Assembly (NCBI GenBank): GCA_032718475.1
Contig: JAUCBJ010008373.1
Location: 1 to 64,000, forward strand
From: Nemertoderma westbladi
Taxonomy: Eukaryota > Xenacoelomorpha > Nemertodermatida > Nemertodermatidae
Direction: 5' to 3'
Length of the DNA stretch: 64,000 bases
Numbering within the stretch: the first letter of the stretch is position 1; each line of letters starts with the position of its first letter. The position numbers and the translations under genes were made by a program. Under the pieces are notes generated by a model. It saw nothing but the letters and a program-made list of their open reading frames with translations, did no database searches and was not told where the DNA came from. Shown in pieces: positions 10,648 through 21,264 of this stretch.

Positions 10648-12141
10648 ACACCCATAACTGAGAGAACGTACTATCTAACACATCATTACGTTCCCAAACC
10701 CGGTAAACCCAACGAAGTCCGGGTAGTATTTGACGGCTCCGCCCTCTACATGGGCCAATCCCTCAATTCCGAGTTGTTGCCAGGACCCAACTTACTCCAA
10801 TCCTTGTTGGGAATACTCCTAAGATTAAGACAATATTCAATCGCTTTCGCCTCTGATATAGAAGGCATGTTCTTACAAGTTAAGGTGCTGGATAAGGATC
10901 GAGACAGCCTACGATTTCTGTGGTGGCCTGAGGGAGACCTCAACCAGAAACCGGTGGAGTACTGGATGACCATCCAGGCTTTTGGGATCATCTCGAGCCC
11001 TTCAAACGCCTGCTCAGTAGTGCTTACCACTGCTGATGACAACCGGGACGCCTTCTCCAAAGAGGTTGTTGACAACATCAAACGGGATATATACATGGAC
11101 GACAATTTAAAGTCCCTCCCATCGGTGGAAGAAGCCATTGATGTCGCCAAAGGAACGGTAGAGTGCTTGAAAAGAGGTGGATTTCGATTAACTAAATTCA
11201 CCAGCAACTCCCGTGAGTTTCTGGAATCGATCCCGGTAGAAGACCGAGGAGTTAAAGATCTAGACCTAATCAAGGACGATCTTCCAGAAACCAAGACGCT
11301 TGGTTTGAAATGGGACACGGAGAGAGATATCCTGTTTTTCCAGCTAAAACAGCGAGATAATCCAGTTCGGACTAAACAGATTTGTCTAAGTATCCTGAGC
11401 ACTTATTTCGATCCATTGGGATTTATTAGCCCAGTTATATTGATTGCTCGGAGTTTAGTACAACAAATGTGGCTTGAAAACCACTCATGGGACGATCCAC
11501 TTAAGGGAGAACTATTAAAGAAGTGGATGAAATGGGAAGATTCTCTACCATCCATCGAGAACTTTATAATTTCCCGTTCATATTTTGGTCACATTCTCCC
11601 TACGTATTCCTATCAACTCCATGTGTTTGGAGACGCCAGCGATATGGGAATAGGTATAGTAGCCTACCTGAGAGTTGAAACTCCGGATGGAATTAAGGTC
11701 GCCTTGGTTACCTCTAAGGCCTTGATAAACAACAAGTTGAAAGTTCCTCGAGCGGAGTTAAAGGCGGCTCTATACCCTACAGCCATCGGCCGGAATGTAA
11801 CAGAACAGATCGACTATCCACTGGAAAAAACTGTCTATTGGACCGATGCTTTACTCGTGTTAGAGTATATAACCAATGAAGTCTGTCAGTTCATCGTCTC
11901 CGTTACCAACAGAGTAGCCATTATACTTAGTCGCACGAAGATAGACCAATGGAGACATTGCCCCAGGACGATTAATCCAGCCAACATCGCCTCCAGGGGA
12001 GCAACTCCACAAGAACTGATAGATACTCCAGACTGGTTAGGTGGACCCGACTTCCTAAGCAAAGAAGAGGATGAATGGCCTCCTCATCTTACTACGGCTG
12101 AGATTAGACAAGCCAAGGGAGCGGAGAAAGTCAAACCTTAA
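10648..12141 (+). CDS. BEL/Pao reverse transcriptase and RNase H
   Basis: Same frame as the protease piece, separated only by the TAA at 10645-10647; the first internal ATG is at 10750, after RT motifs have begun (PKPGKPNEVRVVFDGSA at ~10693-10743). The catalytic YMDD is at 11092-11103, preceded by SDIEGMFLQVKV, the first catalytic Asp segment of BEL/Pao RTs. RNase H-like motifs follow: VFGDASDMGIG (~11626) and VYWTDALLVLEYI (~11836). The enzyme would copy the element RNA into cDNA in cytoplasmic particles. A TAA at 12139-12141 again interrupts an otherwise continuous frame into the integrase. Confidence 0.92.
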   Translation, partial: TPITERTYYLTHHYVPKPGKPNEVRVVFDGSALYMGQSLNSELLPGPNLLQSLLGILLRLRQYSIAFASDIEGMFLQVKVLDKDRDSLRFLWWPEGDLNQKPVEYWMTIQAFGIISSPSNACSVVLTTADDNRDAFSKEVVDNIKRDIYMDDNLKSLPSVEEAIDVAKGTVECLKRGGFRLTKFTSNSREFLESIPVEDRGVKDLDLIKDDLPETKTLGLKWDTERDILFFQLKQRDNPVRTKQICLSILSTYFDPLGFISPVILIARSLVQQMWLENHSWDDPLKGELLKKWMKWEDSLPSIENFIISRSYFGHILPTYSYQLHVFGDASDMGIGIVAYLRVETPDGIKVALVTSKALINNKLKVPRAELKAALYPTAIGRNVTEQIDYPLEKTVYWTDALLVLEYITNEVCQFIVSVTNRVAIILSRTKIDQWRHCPRTINPANIASRGATPQELIDTPDWLGGPDFLSKEEDEWPPHLTTAEIRQAKGAEKVKP

Positions 12142-13977
12142 ACCTGGGCGAGTAAATCGAAGTTATTTAAACCCGCGATAGATCTGTCTGTACTACAAGT
12201 TTCCGGAGACGATGCTTTGGATCCACAATTCCCCTCCACAAATAAGTCTGTTGTGGAAATGAGAGAGATAGATTGGAAATCTGGAACGAAAGACGTCTCG
12301 CAGGGACTCTCACCACTTCTGCAGAGAGCGATACATCACTATAGTTCCTGGAATCGGCTCTGTAAGGCCGTTACATATTTAAAGCGATGTTTTCATCATC
12401 ACTACTCCAGGACGAAGACCACTAGTGATACCGCTCCACTGACATCTGCGCAGGTCCATGTTGTTAAAGATCTTCCCAAATACAAGATATCCGACAGGTT
12501 TCTGAAGGAGAAGAGCAGTTACCAGGAGCATGAAGAAACCAATAAGCAGATACTGAGACTCCTGCAATGCTATGAGGATTCCGATAAGTATTTCCTGTTG
12601 TTGAGAAATCCACAGATGCGCTTAAGGGATCGTTTCTCTAGCACAATGATAGATGGGTTAATACGTGTTGGAGGAAGACTAACTAATGCTCCATTATCCT
12701 TTGACACTAAGTTTCCCATACTCATTAGAAATCTTGAAATACAAATCAAGATGATTGTAGATGTTCACAGTAAGCTTTATCATGCTGGTAGAGAACGAGT
12801 TCTTAGCGAAATTCGAACTCGCTATTATTTTTATAAACCCCGTAGAGCTCTGAACCAAGTTCTTAGGAACTGCATACCCTGTAGGAAAGCATTCAGTAGG
12901 CCTTTAACACAGCGAGAGGCAGAATTACCTAGGGAACGAGTAAGCTTCTATGAACCACCCTTTACTAATACCGGTGTGGATTTATTTGGCCCTATTGAAG
13001 TATATCGTGCTAGGAATATAGTCAAGAGATGGTGTGTCATCTTTGTCTGTATGACTTGTAGAGCTATCCATCTCGATATGGTGAACGATTTGTCTACCAA
13101 TAGCTTCATATTGAGCTTACGCCGACAGATCGCTCGCTTTGGAACTAGTAACACGATGAGATCTGATAAGGGAACAAACTTCATTGGTGCCAACAATGAA
13201 ATCAGGGCTTACGTCAAAGATTGGAACCAAAGACAGGTGGACGATCAGCTAAGGGTAACAGCGTCTAGCTGGACCTTCAACGCCGCCGACGCCCCTTGGT
13301 GGGGAGGAAGTTGGGAGAGATTAATCAGAAGTGTGAAGACAGCATTTCACTTTATAGTGCCGTGCCGCGCGTATCTCACCGACGAACTTTTGCGGACATT
13401 AATGGAGGAAATCGCCGCCTATCTCAACGAGAGACCGCTTATGCCAGTCTCATCGAGTCCCGATTCCCTGGAAGCGCTAACACCCGCGCACTTCCTACTG
13501 AAGAAACCTGTAGCCATGCTCCCACGATCGGAAATCACGGACGGAGACGAATACTGCCGGCAAACTTGGCAACTTATGCAGTTGTTATCCCGTCGTTTCG
13601 CTGACCATTTCGAAAAACATTATCTGCCCACGCTACAACTTCGAACTAAGGGGTTTGCGCAGCAAGAAAACGTCAGCGCTGGAGACATGGTCCTTATTGT
13701 GGATTCAGATCTTCCACGTAAGCGGTGGCAGACAGGTCGCATCATCGAGACTCATATCTCGGATGACGGTTTAGTGCGATCGGTAGAACTCGGCGTCATG
13801 CGACGTAACTTTAAGAAACCGGGAATTGTCTTCGAGACGCAGCAGCTCAATCGCCCAGTTGGTCGTTTATGTTTACTGGAAAGAGACAGAGAACTCTCCG
13901 GAAACTATGGAAGGCAAGATACTCTTCCCACGACCACCTCCCTAATCCAGCAAACATCTAGGGACTCCCCAACGTAA
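12142..13977 (+). CDS. BEL/Pao integrase with DUF5641-like C-terminal domain
   Basis: The frame continues directly from the RT; the first ATG-like start lies at about 12217. The zinc-binding HHCC domain is at ~12770-12890 (HAGRERVLSEIRTRYYF...CIPC). The DDE core shows GVDLFGP (~12973), SDKGTNFIGANNE (~13162) and the Glu in WWGGSWERLIRSVK (~13297-13338). The C-terminus has HYLPTLQLRTKG, a GDMVLIVD strand and the RKRWQTGRIIE.H..DDGLVRSVEL pattern that marks BEL/Pao integrases. The core catalytic residues are present. The natural pol product ends at 13975. It would insert cDNA and leave the 5-bp duplication seen at the element ends. Confidence 0.93.
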   Translation, partial: TWASKSKLFKPAIDLSVLQVSGDDALDPQFPSTNKSVVEMREIDWKSGTKDVSQGLSPLLQRAIHHYSSWNRLCKAVTYLKRCFHHHYSRTKTTSDTAPLTSAQVHVVKDLPKYKISDRFLKEKSSYQEHEETNKQILRLLQCYEDSDKYFLLLRNPQMRLRDRFSSTMIDGLIRVGGRLTNAPLSFDTKFPILIRNLEIQIKMIVDVHSKLYHAGRERVLSEIRTRYYFYKPRRALNQVLRNCIPCRKAFSRPLTQREAELPRERVSFYEPPFTNTGVDLFGPIEVYRARNIVKRWCVIFVCMTCRAIHLDMVNDLSTNSFILSLRRQIARFGTSNTMRSDKGTNFIGANNEIRAYVKDWNQRQVDDQLRVTASSWTFNAADAPWWGGSWERLIRSVKTAFHFIVPCRAYLTDELLRTLMEEIAAYLNERPLMPVSSSPDSLEALTPAHFLLKKPVAMLPRSEITDGDEYCRQTWQLMQLLSRRFADHFEKHYLPTLQLRTKGFAQQENVSAGDMVLIVDSDLPRKRWQTGRIIETHISDDGLVRSVELGVMRRNFKKPGIVFETQQLNRPVGRLCLLERDRELSGNYGRQDTLPTTTSLIQQTSRDSPT

Positions 13978-14974
13978 CATCGTCTGGAGTGGGTGTGTGA
14001 CTATATTATTTTATATCTGATTTTATTATTTTTATATTTAGGTATGTATTATTATGTCATTTTATTATAATCGTTTTCTTTAATTTTATTTAGTAGAATG
14101 TTATTTTAGCGATTATTTAGTAGATTAGTGCCATATAACTCCAACTGGGGGCCATAGGGCCACTCCTTAATAATTAAGATATAAACTAGTACATTAACTA
14201 TCGAATAATAATAGAACAAGAGAAGCATGTTATTAATAATATCTATTAATTGTTAGAAAAATCCGATGCAAAAAATTACACGGCTCCAATATAATGACCA
14301 TTATATATATCTTGTTGGATATTTGTTTGCAATACATTTCTATAGGAAAAGTACATAACACAAAACGACCACAGGGCCACCTAATTTTTCTGGTAATTTT
14401 TGTGTAATTTACACATCAAAAACACATTCTAGAACTCAGATCTTTTCCGAAAATGCTTTGTTAGACTTTTCTACACCGTTTTTATTCATTTCAAAACTTA
14501 TGTATATTTTAATATATTATTTTATATATCTTTGATTCCACGACTAACTTGTAGGTATTTGAACCAAGATGGTGGCTTATCTAAGACAAAGTTGAAAAAT
14601 TAGTAAGTGTGAATTAAAAACTTTGTAATTAAATTTTGGTATCGAAATTTTTATTGGAGCTATTTGATATCATTAATGCAGATGATCCTCTTTGTGCTTG
14701 CAGTCAAATACCGTATTATTAAGTTTTTATTACATAAAACCATGACATAAAAAATAGTGGCCCTATGGTTTTGACGGATCTTTATTATAACAGATATATA
14801 GATTTCACCTTTAGAGTTCACCTTTCACCTATTGATTTTTTATACACCAGAGGGACTAGAACAAATGAATCAATTATAATTGAATTGTATAATCGGCGTG
14901 CTGTATTTTTTTTAATTAAAATTCTACATTTATGCTACTTTCTAATAGTTTTTTTTATTTCGCTCACTGAATAG
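13978..14974 (+). other. non-coding spacer of the BEL/Pao element with CCATAGGGCCAC motifs
   Basis: AT-rich sequence after pol with no long frame. Contains copies of a CCATAGGGCCAC-like motif near 14152, 14359 (CCACAGGGCCAC) and inverted at 14757 (GTGGCCCTATGG). More copies lie on the far side of the minisatellite. Confidence 0.6.
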
Positions 14975-15912
14975 AATGTGTACGGAATAGAACGCTCACT
15001 GAGTATAACGCTCACTGAATAGAACGTTGACTGAGTATCATGCTCACTGAATAGAACACTCACTGAATATAATGCTCACGGAATAGAACGATCACTGAAT
15101 AGAACGTTAATTGCGTGGAACGCTCACTCAATAGAACGTTGACTGAGTATCATGCTCACTGAATAGAACACTCACTGAATAGAACCCTCACTGAATATAA
15201 CGCTCACTGAATAGAACACTCACTGAATAGAACGCTCACTGATTATAATGCTCACTAAATAGAATGCTCACTGAATAGAACGCTCACTGAATATAACATT
15301 CACTGAATATAACGCTCACTGAATAGAACACTCACTATATAGAACACTCACTGAATATAATGCCCACTGAATAGAACGCTTACTGAATAGAACGCTCACT
15401 GAATATAACACTCACAGAATTGAACATTCATTGAATAGAATGCTCACTGAATATAACATTCACTGAATATAACGCTCACTGAATATAACACTCACTATAT
15501 AGAATGCTCACTGAATATAACGCTCACTGAATAGAACGCTCACTGAATATAACACTCACAGAATTAAATATTCATTGAATAGAATGCTCACTGAATAAAA
15601 CACACACTAAATAGAACACTCACAGAAATGAACACCCACTGAATAGTACACCACTAAATAGACACTCTCTGAATAGAACGATAATTGAATAGAACACTCA
15701 CTGAATAGAATACTCACTGAATAGAACGTTCACTGAATAGAACGTTCACTTAATTGAACACTCACTGAATAGCAAGTTCACTGAATAGAACGCTTACTGA
15801 ATAGAACACTCCCTGAATAGAACGTTCACAGAATATAACACTCACTGAATAGAACGCTCAATGAATAGAACGATCGCTGAATAGAACGCTCACTTAATAG
15901 AAGGCTTACTGA
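14975..15912 (+). repeat. 16-bp minisatellite inside the BEL/Pao element
   Basis: Nearly 60 imperfect copies of a unit close to GCTCACTGAATAGAAC, with common ATAGAAC/ATATAAC and GCT/ACT/GTT variants. It lies between pol and the extra coding module. No spacers and no coding potential. Confidence 0.92.
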
Positions 15913-17759
15913 ATTTTTGAAGATAATCAGCTTTAAATAGAAATAAAACTACTGTATTATGAAAGAACCTAACAGCGCAGGGGTTAATAACCACCACTCA
16001 TAGGACCTAAAGATGCAACACCTAATGTCCAAAGGACCTTATAACGCCTTACAACTACTTCATACCATAGGGCCACTGTGGCCCCATGGCATGATTAAAC
16101 CATAGGGCCACCTTTCCGACCATAGGGCCACTGTTGGATATTGAATAGAACCATAAGGCCACCTACTGACATCCATAAGTGGCCCTAAGGTTGTGTGTTG
16201 GATATATATATATATTCGCGTTTATTACTTAATTACTTATATATTATATATTTAGTGCAACGGCGAGAAATAATTCTTTTTCTCTTTCCTTACTGTCCGT
16301 ATTACATTATAAATACGTGACTACAGTAAGATGAAATGTCCGTACTTATTAAAGTACAATAAAGCTCCTACTATATTCAAGTATTATTGGTAAGTAGAGT
16401 ATTAGGAATGCAAAATTCAGATCCTCGTGTCTCGGCTAAACCAAGCTCTGGGTAGACCTTGGAAACGACTTGCCTCTTCTCGTTGACATTGCTTCTTGCG
16501 ATATTGCTCTCATACCGTATATTAAATAATACATATAGTAGCGTGATGTCCCTTTAACAGTAGCGTACAACGCAAAATAAATCTGTTAAACCCTTTGACC
16601 ATCTGTAATTCTAGTCGATTAAGATATCGCGGCACCCACCGATATACTTGAAAGACAAAATTCTAGAATCAGTGGTTAACGTCCCCAGACATGTTCTGGA
16701 ATAAATCGGTGCCCATCTTAAATATTAACTATTAATATTTATAAAATCTGTCAAACAGATACGATAGAGTAACTACTTACAAGTTAACTCTAGAAAATCT
16801 ATAAATTAAAATCTGTAAAATTTTAGATCCTTTAAAATTCTAGTCTATTAAGATATCGTAGCACTTACCAATACTCTTAAAAAGACAAATTTCCTAGAAT
16901 TCAGGATCCCAGTCCCCAGACATGTTCTGGAATAAAATTGTGTCTATTTTAATATTAAATAATAAAATTTACGGGAATAAATTTAAATTCATCTCTTTTA
17001 ATGAATTTGATAAATTGTCATTTTATGCAATTTACAACATTCCCAAAATTCCATTAATTAATAGATCATGGGAGCGGAGATTCACCCTATTAAGTGTATT
17101 AGTGTGCGAGAATCTCCAATATATAGTCAATAGCCGATAAAATTCATAAAATCATGTATAAAGGGGATATTGACAATTAAAGAATTACTATTAAATAGCA
17201 TCCCAGATCTGTATGCATGGGAATTACCCTAATTCTACCGCTAGCTTTCCATAATGTCACCATAGCAACAACCACGCTAGAATTAGAAGCGAGTTAAAAG
17301 AACAATAGAAAGCTTGCCCCATTGAATAGCATAGGGAATAAATAGCACACTGCTAGTATCCAAGGATACATAATAATAACGTCGCATTCTGGAAGGCACT
17401 TGACTAACGGACAAATGGCCCGAATGTGTACAATTTGTGACAGTTGTGTGGAATTTGTGCGTTTATAGGTGAATGTTACTACTAAAGTGTGTTTACAGTA
17501 GCGAGTCGCAATTGTGAAAGTAGCCCTAACTCTGCAGTAACAACCTGAAGTAAAATCTAAGCCTTTGGGACGGACAGTGGAGTGACTTGTGCCGGTTATC
17601 GTTGTCGTTGTGTAGCTACTACGTTGGCGAAAAACACAGCGACGACGGTACATCGGCGCTGAGGATCTTGCACTGTCCGGGGGCCGAGAGGGGTAGGCAG
17701 CGACGCCCGCTAGCCTAATTATAAACTCATTATAATATTGATAAACTCATATAGCAGCT
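15913..17759 (+). other. second half of the spacer upstream of the extra coding module
   Basis: Five more CCATAGGGCCAC-like motifs cluster at 16064-16190 (the last inverted). Two imperfect copies of a ~150-bp block sharing CCCCAGACATGTTCTGGAAT lie at about 16613-16740 and 16843-16965. A 119-codon minus-strand open stretch (17294-17653) has no recognisable domain. TATAGCAG at ~17750-17757, two bases before the ATG at 17760, could serve as a 3' splice site for a subgenomic message; this is inference. Confidence 0.6.
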
Positions 17760-20105
17760 ATGACTGAGTTGATAGAAGATGATCTTGGTATTAGGGAGCG
17801 ATATACTCTACCTTTACAAGCGTTTGTTGATAGCTTGATACGCGGCGACGCTAGTCCAACTACTACGGAGGACGATGGTCGTTATATCGAACCGCCAATG
17901 TCCCAGGAGCAACTCACTCGTGAATTGGACTATAGAAAATTCACAGCTCGCTATACACATCGTAATGGTACGTATATGGACTTCTTAACTACCGGCCATC
18001 CTATCGATTTACACGATACGGACGATGTAGACACCGAAAGGGAAATGGTTTTATTTAAATATCATACCCAGCGGAGTCGGAACGATAAACCGAGAATAGA
18101 ACATGAGAATTCTATTCGGAACCGACTCGAAAGAGAAGACGTTGAAGAGCCGGATAAACGCAGCGACTTCAACGATTATCTGGAATTCGTGAGAGAAACA
18201 TATCTCAATATTGCCAGTCAACAATATTTAGAAACTCGATATCCTCAAGGTATACATCATGACCCTATGATAGAACTCAAACGGCTCTATTTCACTATGA
18301 TGTATCTTACCGCCGATCGACCGCTACCTGTCGTCCCAGATAGCTTCGAACAGATGGAGGAATATTGTAAAACTGGAGAACGATCACCCGCGTTTCCCCT
18401 GCAGGACGTGCGTCTTTGGTATTACTGCGACGAATGCCCTAGACCCAATCAGCAAACGGAAAGACATAAACTTCCGCGGAGATGTTGCGCTAAACACAGT
18501 TTTACACGATATACTTATGGGAGTTTCGAGCGAAACCTGTTCGATGTATCACCTACGCTTGCTCGACTCAAACGATCCTTAAATAAACCAATGATCAGAG
18601 TTCCGGAATACTCGGTCAGACCTCCTCATTCCTTAGTGAGACCTCAAACGCTTGATCCTAATAGTATAACGGATCCCCCTGAACTGTACTCACTATTTAA
18701 AGATCTTGTGTTACCCGAACAGTTAATCGGTGGCACTCCGGTAGTAGGCTCGCTAGATATTCGCCCTTCCTACCTAGCCGGATTGGGACGCGGGCATCTA
18801 ATATCGCCGTTCAACCCGTACAATCGTCCCGGTTTAACCCCGATACAACCCGTTACCGAAGTCGAGGAGAGCGTTGTACGAAACGCGTTAGACGCTATTC
18901 AGCAGAAGATCGGAAAAGGAACTTACGATTGTTTAGAGAAACGCAAATTGCAGCAACAAGTCCAAGCGGTGAAAGAATTAGCTTTACCCCAGTTAGATCG
19001 AGAAATCCAGAACCTCGAGGAAGACATCGAACGTGGACGAACCTATTCTCTGCAAGAGTTCTTAGACGAGCGTTTACAACAACAAGCGGAGGAAAATCAG
19101 CTCAAGGAGAAACACATAGAAATGGATGAGAGAGAAGAAGCAGCTTTAGCCCAGCCAGAAGCTCAAATCCTTATGACTGATTTATATTCTAAAACCATCA
19201 TCCATCCTTCGATGGTTCCCCATTTCGGAGACAAACTCTTCGCCACGGCACAACCTCAACCGGTTGATATCAACCTAAGATCTCGAGATCTTATCGCTGA
19301 CGCTCCTATGTTGCAACGTCTGCCAATCGAGGCCGCTCGTGTCGACGGTATACTCGTTGAACCTCCGGACAATAGAGCGGATCTTGTCCGTCGTATGGTA
19401 CACGAGGTCAACATATGCGCTAGACCTTTACCGAACTCATTTTATGGAATCAAAGATCCCCCTTATTATGTCAATCTAACTCAATATTATATGGTAAAAC
19501 CGGAAGATCCTACACATAGTCTAAGGTTTCTACCACTAATAAATCCTCTCGATCTTGTCGAACTCGAACAACTGCAGAAACATCTGGATCAGTTAGTGAA
19601 AGTAAACTCATTCCGAAAACCCTACAATGTTTCCAGAATAGAGAAAGATACAATACCTCCGTATAATCTCGATGGATTTATCAAAACTCGATTAGTCCAC
19701 TGGAATCTCGACGTGTTATTCGAGGAGGAAAGAATACAACGATATGGAGATGTAGAAACATATACTTCACAGTATTTGAAGTATAGAGATCTACCTAATG
19801 CTAGCGAATGCGCCACCTTGTGGCATCCAGTGGGAATGACTCTAGAAAATGCCACTAAAGAGTGGAACGAGACTCTTAATGTTATCGAGATGTATGGAGT
19901 TGTCACTTACGATAACGAAGGCAGCGTTCCGGTTGGAGAACTGGGGACTACGCGCATGATACATATACGAGGACCAGCTGGTTCCACCCACGTATTTACT
20001 CGAGCGTGTTCCGATGTGATTGATTATTCTTTTGAGACTCTAACCTTAGATACAAAAGAAACTCCGACATGGACAATTCGAACTCGCGCAGCGTTACGTC
20101 ACTGA
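17760..20105 (+). CDS. extra BEL/Pao ORF, part 1: unknown 781-codon protein
   Basis: 781 codons from an ATG at 17760. I do not recognise the family. The chain is soluble and charged: no signal peptide, no membrane segment and no fusion-peptide-like stretch, so it does not look like an envelope protein. Residues ~222-250 contain a Cys/His cluster (YYCDEC ... RRCCAKH), and ~395-475 form a long Glu/Gln/Lys-rich coiled coil. The flanks are Pro/Tyr/Arg-rich with repeated short motifs. The frame ends at TGA 20103-20105, while coding-like sequence continues in the +1 frame across this point, so part 1 and part 2 were probably one chain. Position between integrase and 3' LTR is where accessory or env genes of LTR elements sit. 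Confidence 0.75.
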   Translation: MTELIEDDLGIRERYTLPLQAFVDSLIRGDASPTTTEDDGRYIEPPMSQEQLTRELDYRKFTARYTHRNGTYMDFLTTGHPIDLHDTDDVDTEREMVLFKYHTQRSRNDKPRIEHENSIRNRLEREDVEEPDKRSDFNDYLEFVRETYLNIASQQYLETRYPQGIHHDPMIELKRLYFTMMYLTADRPLPVVPDSFEQMEEYCKTGERSPAFPLQDVRLWYYCDECPRPNQQTERHKLPRRCCAKHSFTRYTYGSFERNLFDVSPTLARLKRSLNKPMIRVPEYSVRPPHSLVRPQTLDPNSITDPPELYSLFKDLVLPEQLIGGTPVVGSLDIRPSYLAGLGRGHLISPFNPYNRPGLTPIQPVTEVEESVVRNALDAIQQKIGKGTYDCLEKRKLQQQVQAVKELALPQLDREIQNLEEDIERGRTYSLQEFLDERLQQQAEENQLKEKHIEMDEREEAALAQPEAQILMTDLYSKTIIHPSMVPHFGDKLFATAQPQPVDINLRSRDLIADAPMLQRLPIEAARVDGILVEPPDNRADLVRRMVHEVNICARPLPNSFYGIKDPPYYVNLTQYYMVKPEDPTHSLRFLPLINPLDLVELEQLQKHLDQLVKVNSFRKPYNVSRIEKDTIPPYNLDGFIKTRLVHWNLDVLFEEERIQRYGDVETYTSQYLKYRDLPNASECATLWHPVGMTLENATKEWNETLNVIEMYGVVTYDNEGSVPVGELGTTRMIHIRGPAGSTHVFTRACSDVIDYSFETLTLDTKETPTWTIRTRAALRH

Positions 20106-20106
20106 C

Positions 20107-21264
20107 ACCGAGCGCAAACCGGCCATGGGTATCGATGGATCGATGTTACCTCAGCCCGTGCTCGAGATGTTGTTTAACGAAAGCATCCTTAAAATCGGCT
20201 CAGCTGTTTATGGAGTTCTCCAAAACGACTTTAGGAACATGGAGAATATCCCATATCCTTTCGTAGATACTCAGCTGATTGCTCCCTGGGCAGAAGGCCG
20301 AGGTTTCTTCCGAACTATGTATGCCAATACACCCAGCGGCATCACTAAAGTACAACGAACCTCCATCGGACATCTTGCCTTTCGAGAATATGGATGGAAT
20401 TTCAAGGTTGGAAATCCTATCAACTACCAACAAGTATATAGAGATCATTATTCTCGATTATACTTTGACGGACACTTGACCGCACCTGGTGCAGTGTATA
20501 GCTTTATGAGTGTTCCACTTCGTCCCTCCTTAGCTATATACACGATCTTTGAAAACGCCGCACTTGCCGGTTGGCTAGCCGATGTGTGCAGTCGTACTAT
20601 ACGCGCCCATCCCTTAATACTTGGAACCAAACTCACCAAGCTAGATGAACACAATAAATTAATCCGCTTTGAATGTTTCAGGCGCTTTCTGACTCCGTTC
20701 CGTAACGTTGATAGTCAGTTCAAGGACCGCGCTCTGACTAAGCTCAGCCTAAGAGACTCAGCTGCTGAGAAGTTAGACAGCGCTGGATTCGCCATTGTCA
20801 AGGACGTTTGTATACAGAACTTACATTCCTCTGTTATACAAAGACCCCGAATACCCACGGGTTATTCTATCGTGGAAGTTCAGACAATGGGTTCACTTGA
20901 GGAGACAGCCGCACCTACATCAGCTATGCAATTGGAAGACGAACCAATATGCTTAGAATCTGAGGAGATTCAGCCTACAGCGCCCCGGAGCAGCGACAAC
21001 GACTACGTCTTGGAATGGTATCAAGGTCCACAATGTCTCACCGCATACGATTATCGGCACGCCAACTATGTTTCTCGAAAACGTTGCCGATTATGCGCAT
21101 CGAGAGATCATTTCACCCCCATGGACTCAGACGTACCCTGCTCCTATTTCCATGAACAACCGATGATGGAGATCTATTGTGCATATTGCAGATTCAATAA
21201 CTTGCACATTTTCGCAGTCTGCCCCCAATTTATGACTCAATGCCATCATCGTCAACTTAAATGA
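20107..21264 (+). CDS. extra BEL/Pao ORF, part 2: unknown protein with Cys/His cluster
   Basis: The first ATG is at 20125 and 379 codons follow; sequence upstream in the same frame is also coding-like and overlaps the end of part 1, which supports a one-base shift rather than a separate start. Residues ~325-375 carry a dense Cys/His cluster (CRLC, CSYFH, CAYC, then C...CHH), consistent with one or two zinc-binding folds. Residues ~50-190 are aromatic-rich. I cannot assign a family. It ends at TGA 21262-21264, after which the same frame stays open into part 3. Confidence 0.7.
   Translation, partial: TERKPAMGIDGSMLPQPVLEMLFNESILKIGSAVYGVLQNDFRNMENIPYPFVDTQLIAPWAEGRGFFRTMYANTPSGITKVQRTSIGHLAFREYGWNFKVGNPINYQQVYRDHYSRLYFDGHLTAPGAVYSFMSVPLRPSLAIYTIFENAALAGWLADVCSRTIRAHPLILGTKLTKLDEHNKLIRFECFRRFLTPFRNVDSQFKDRALTKLSLRDSAAEKLDSAGFAIVKDVCIQNLHSSVIQRPRIPTGYSIVEVQTMGSLEETAAPTSAMQLEDEPICLESEEIQPTAPRSSDNDYVLEWYQGPQCLTAYDYRHANYVSRKRCRLCASRDHFTPMDSDVPCSYFHEQPMMEIYCAYCRFNNLHIFAVCPQFMTQCHHRQLK

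Noticed and set aside
17294-17653. 119-codon minus-strand frame upstream of the 3' module
   Set aside because: No recognisable domain, composition like non-coding DNA, and it opposes the transcription direction of the element.
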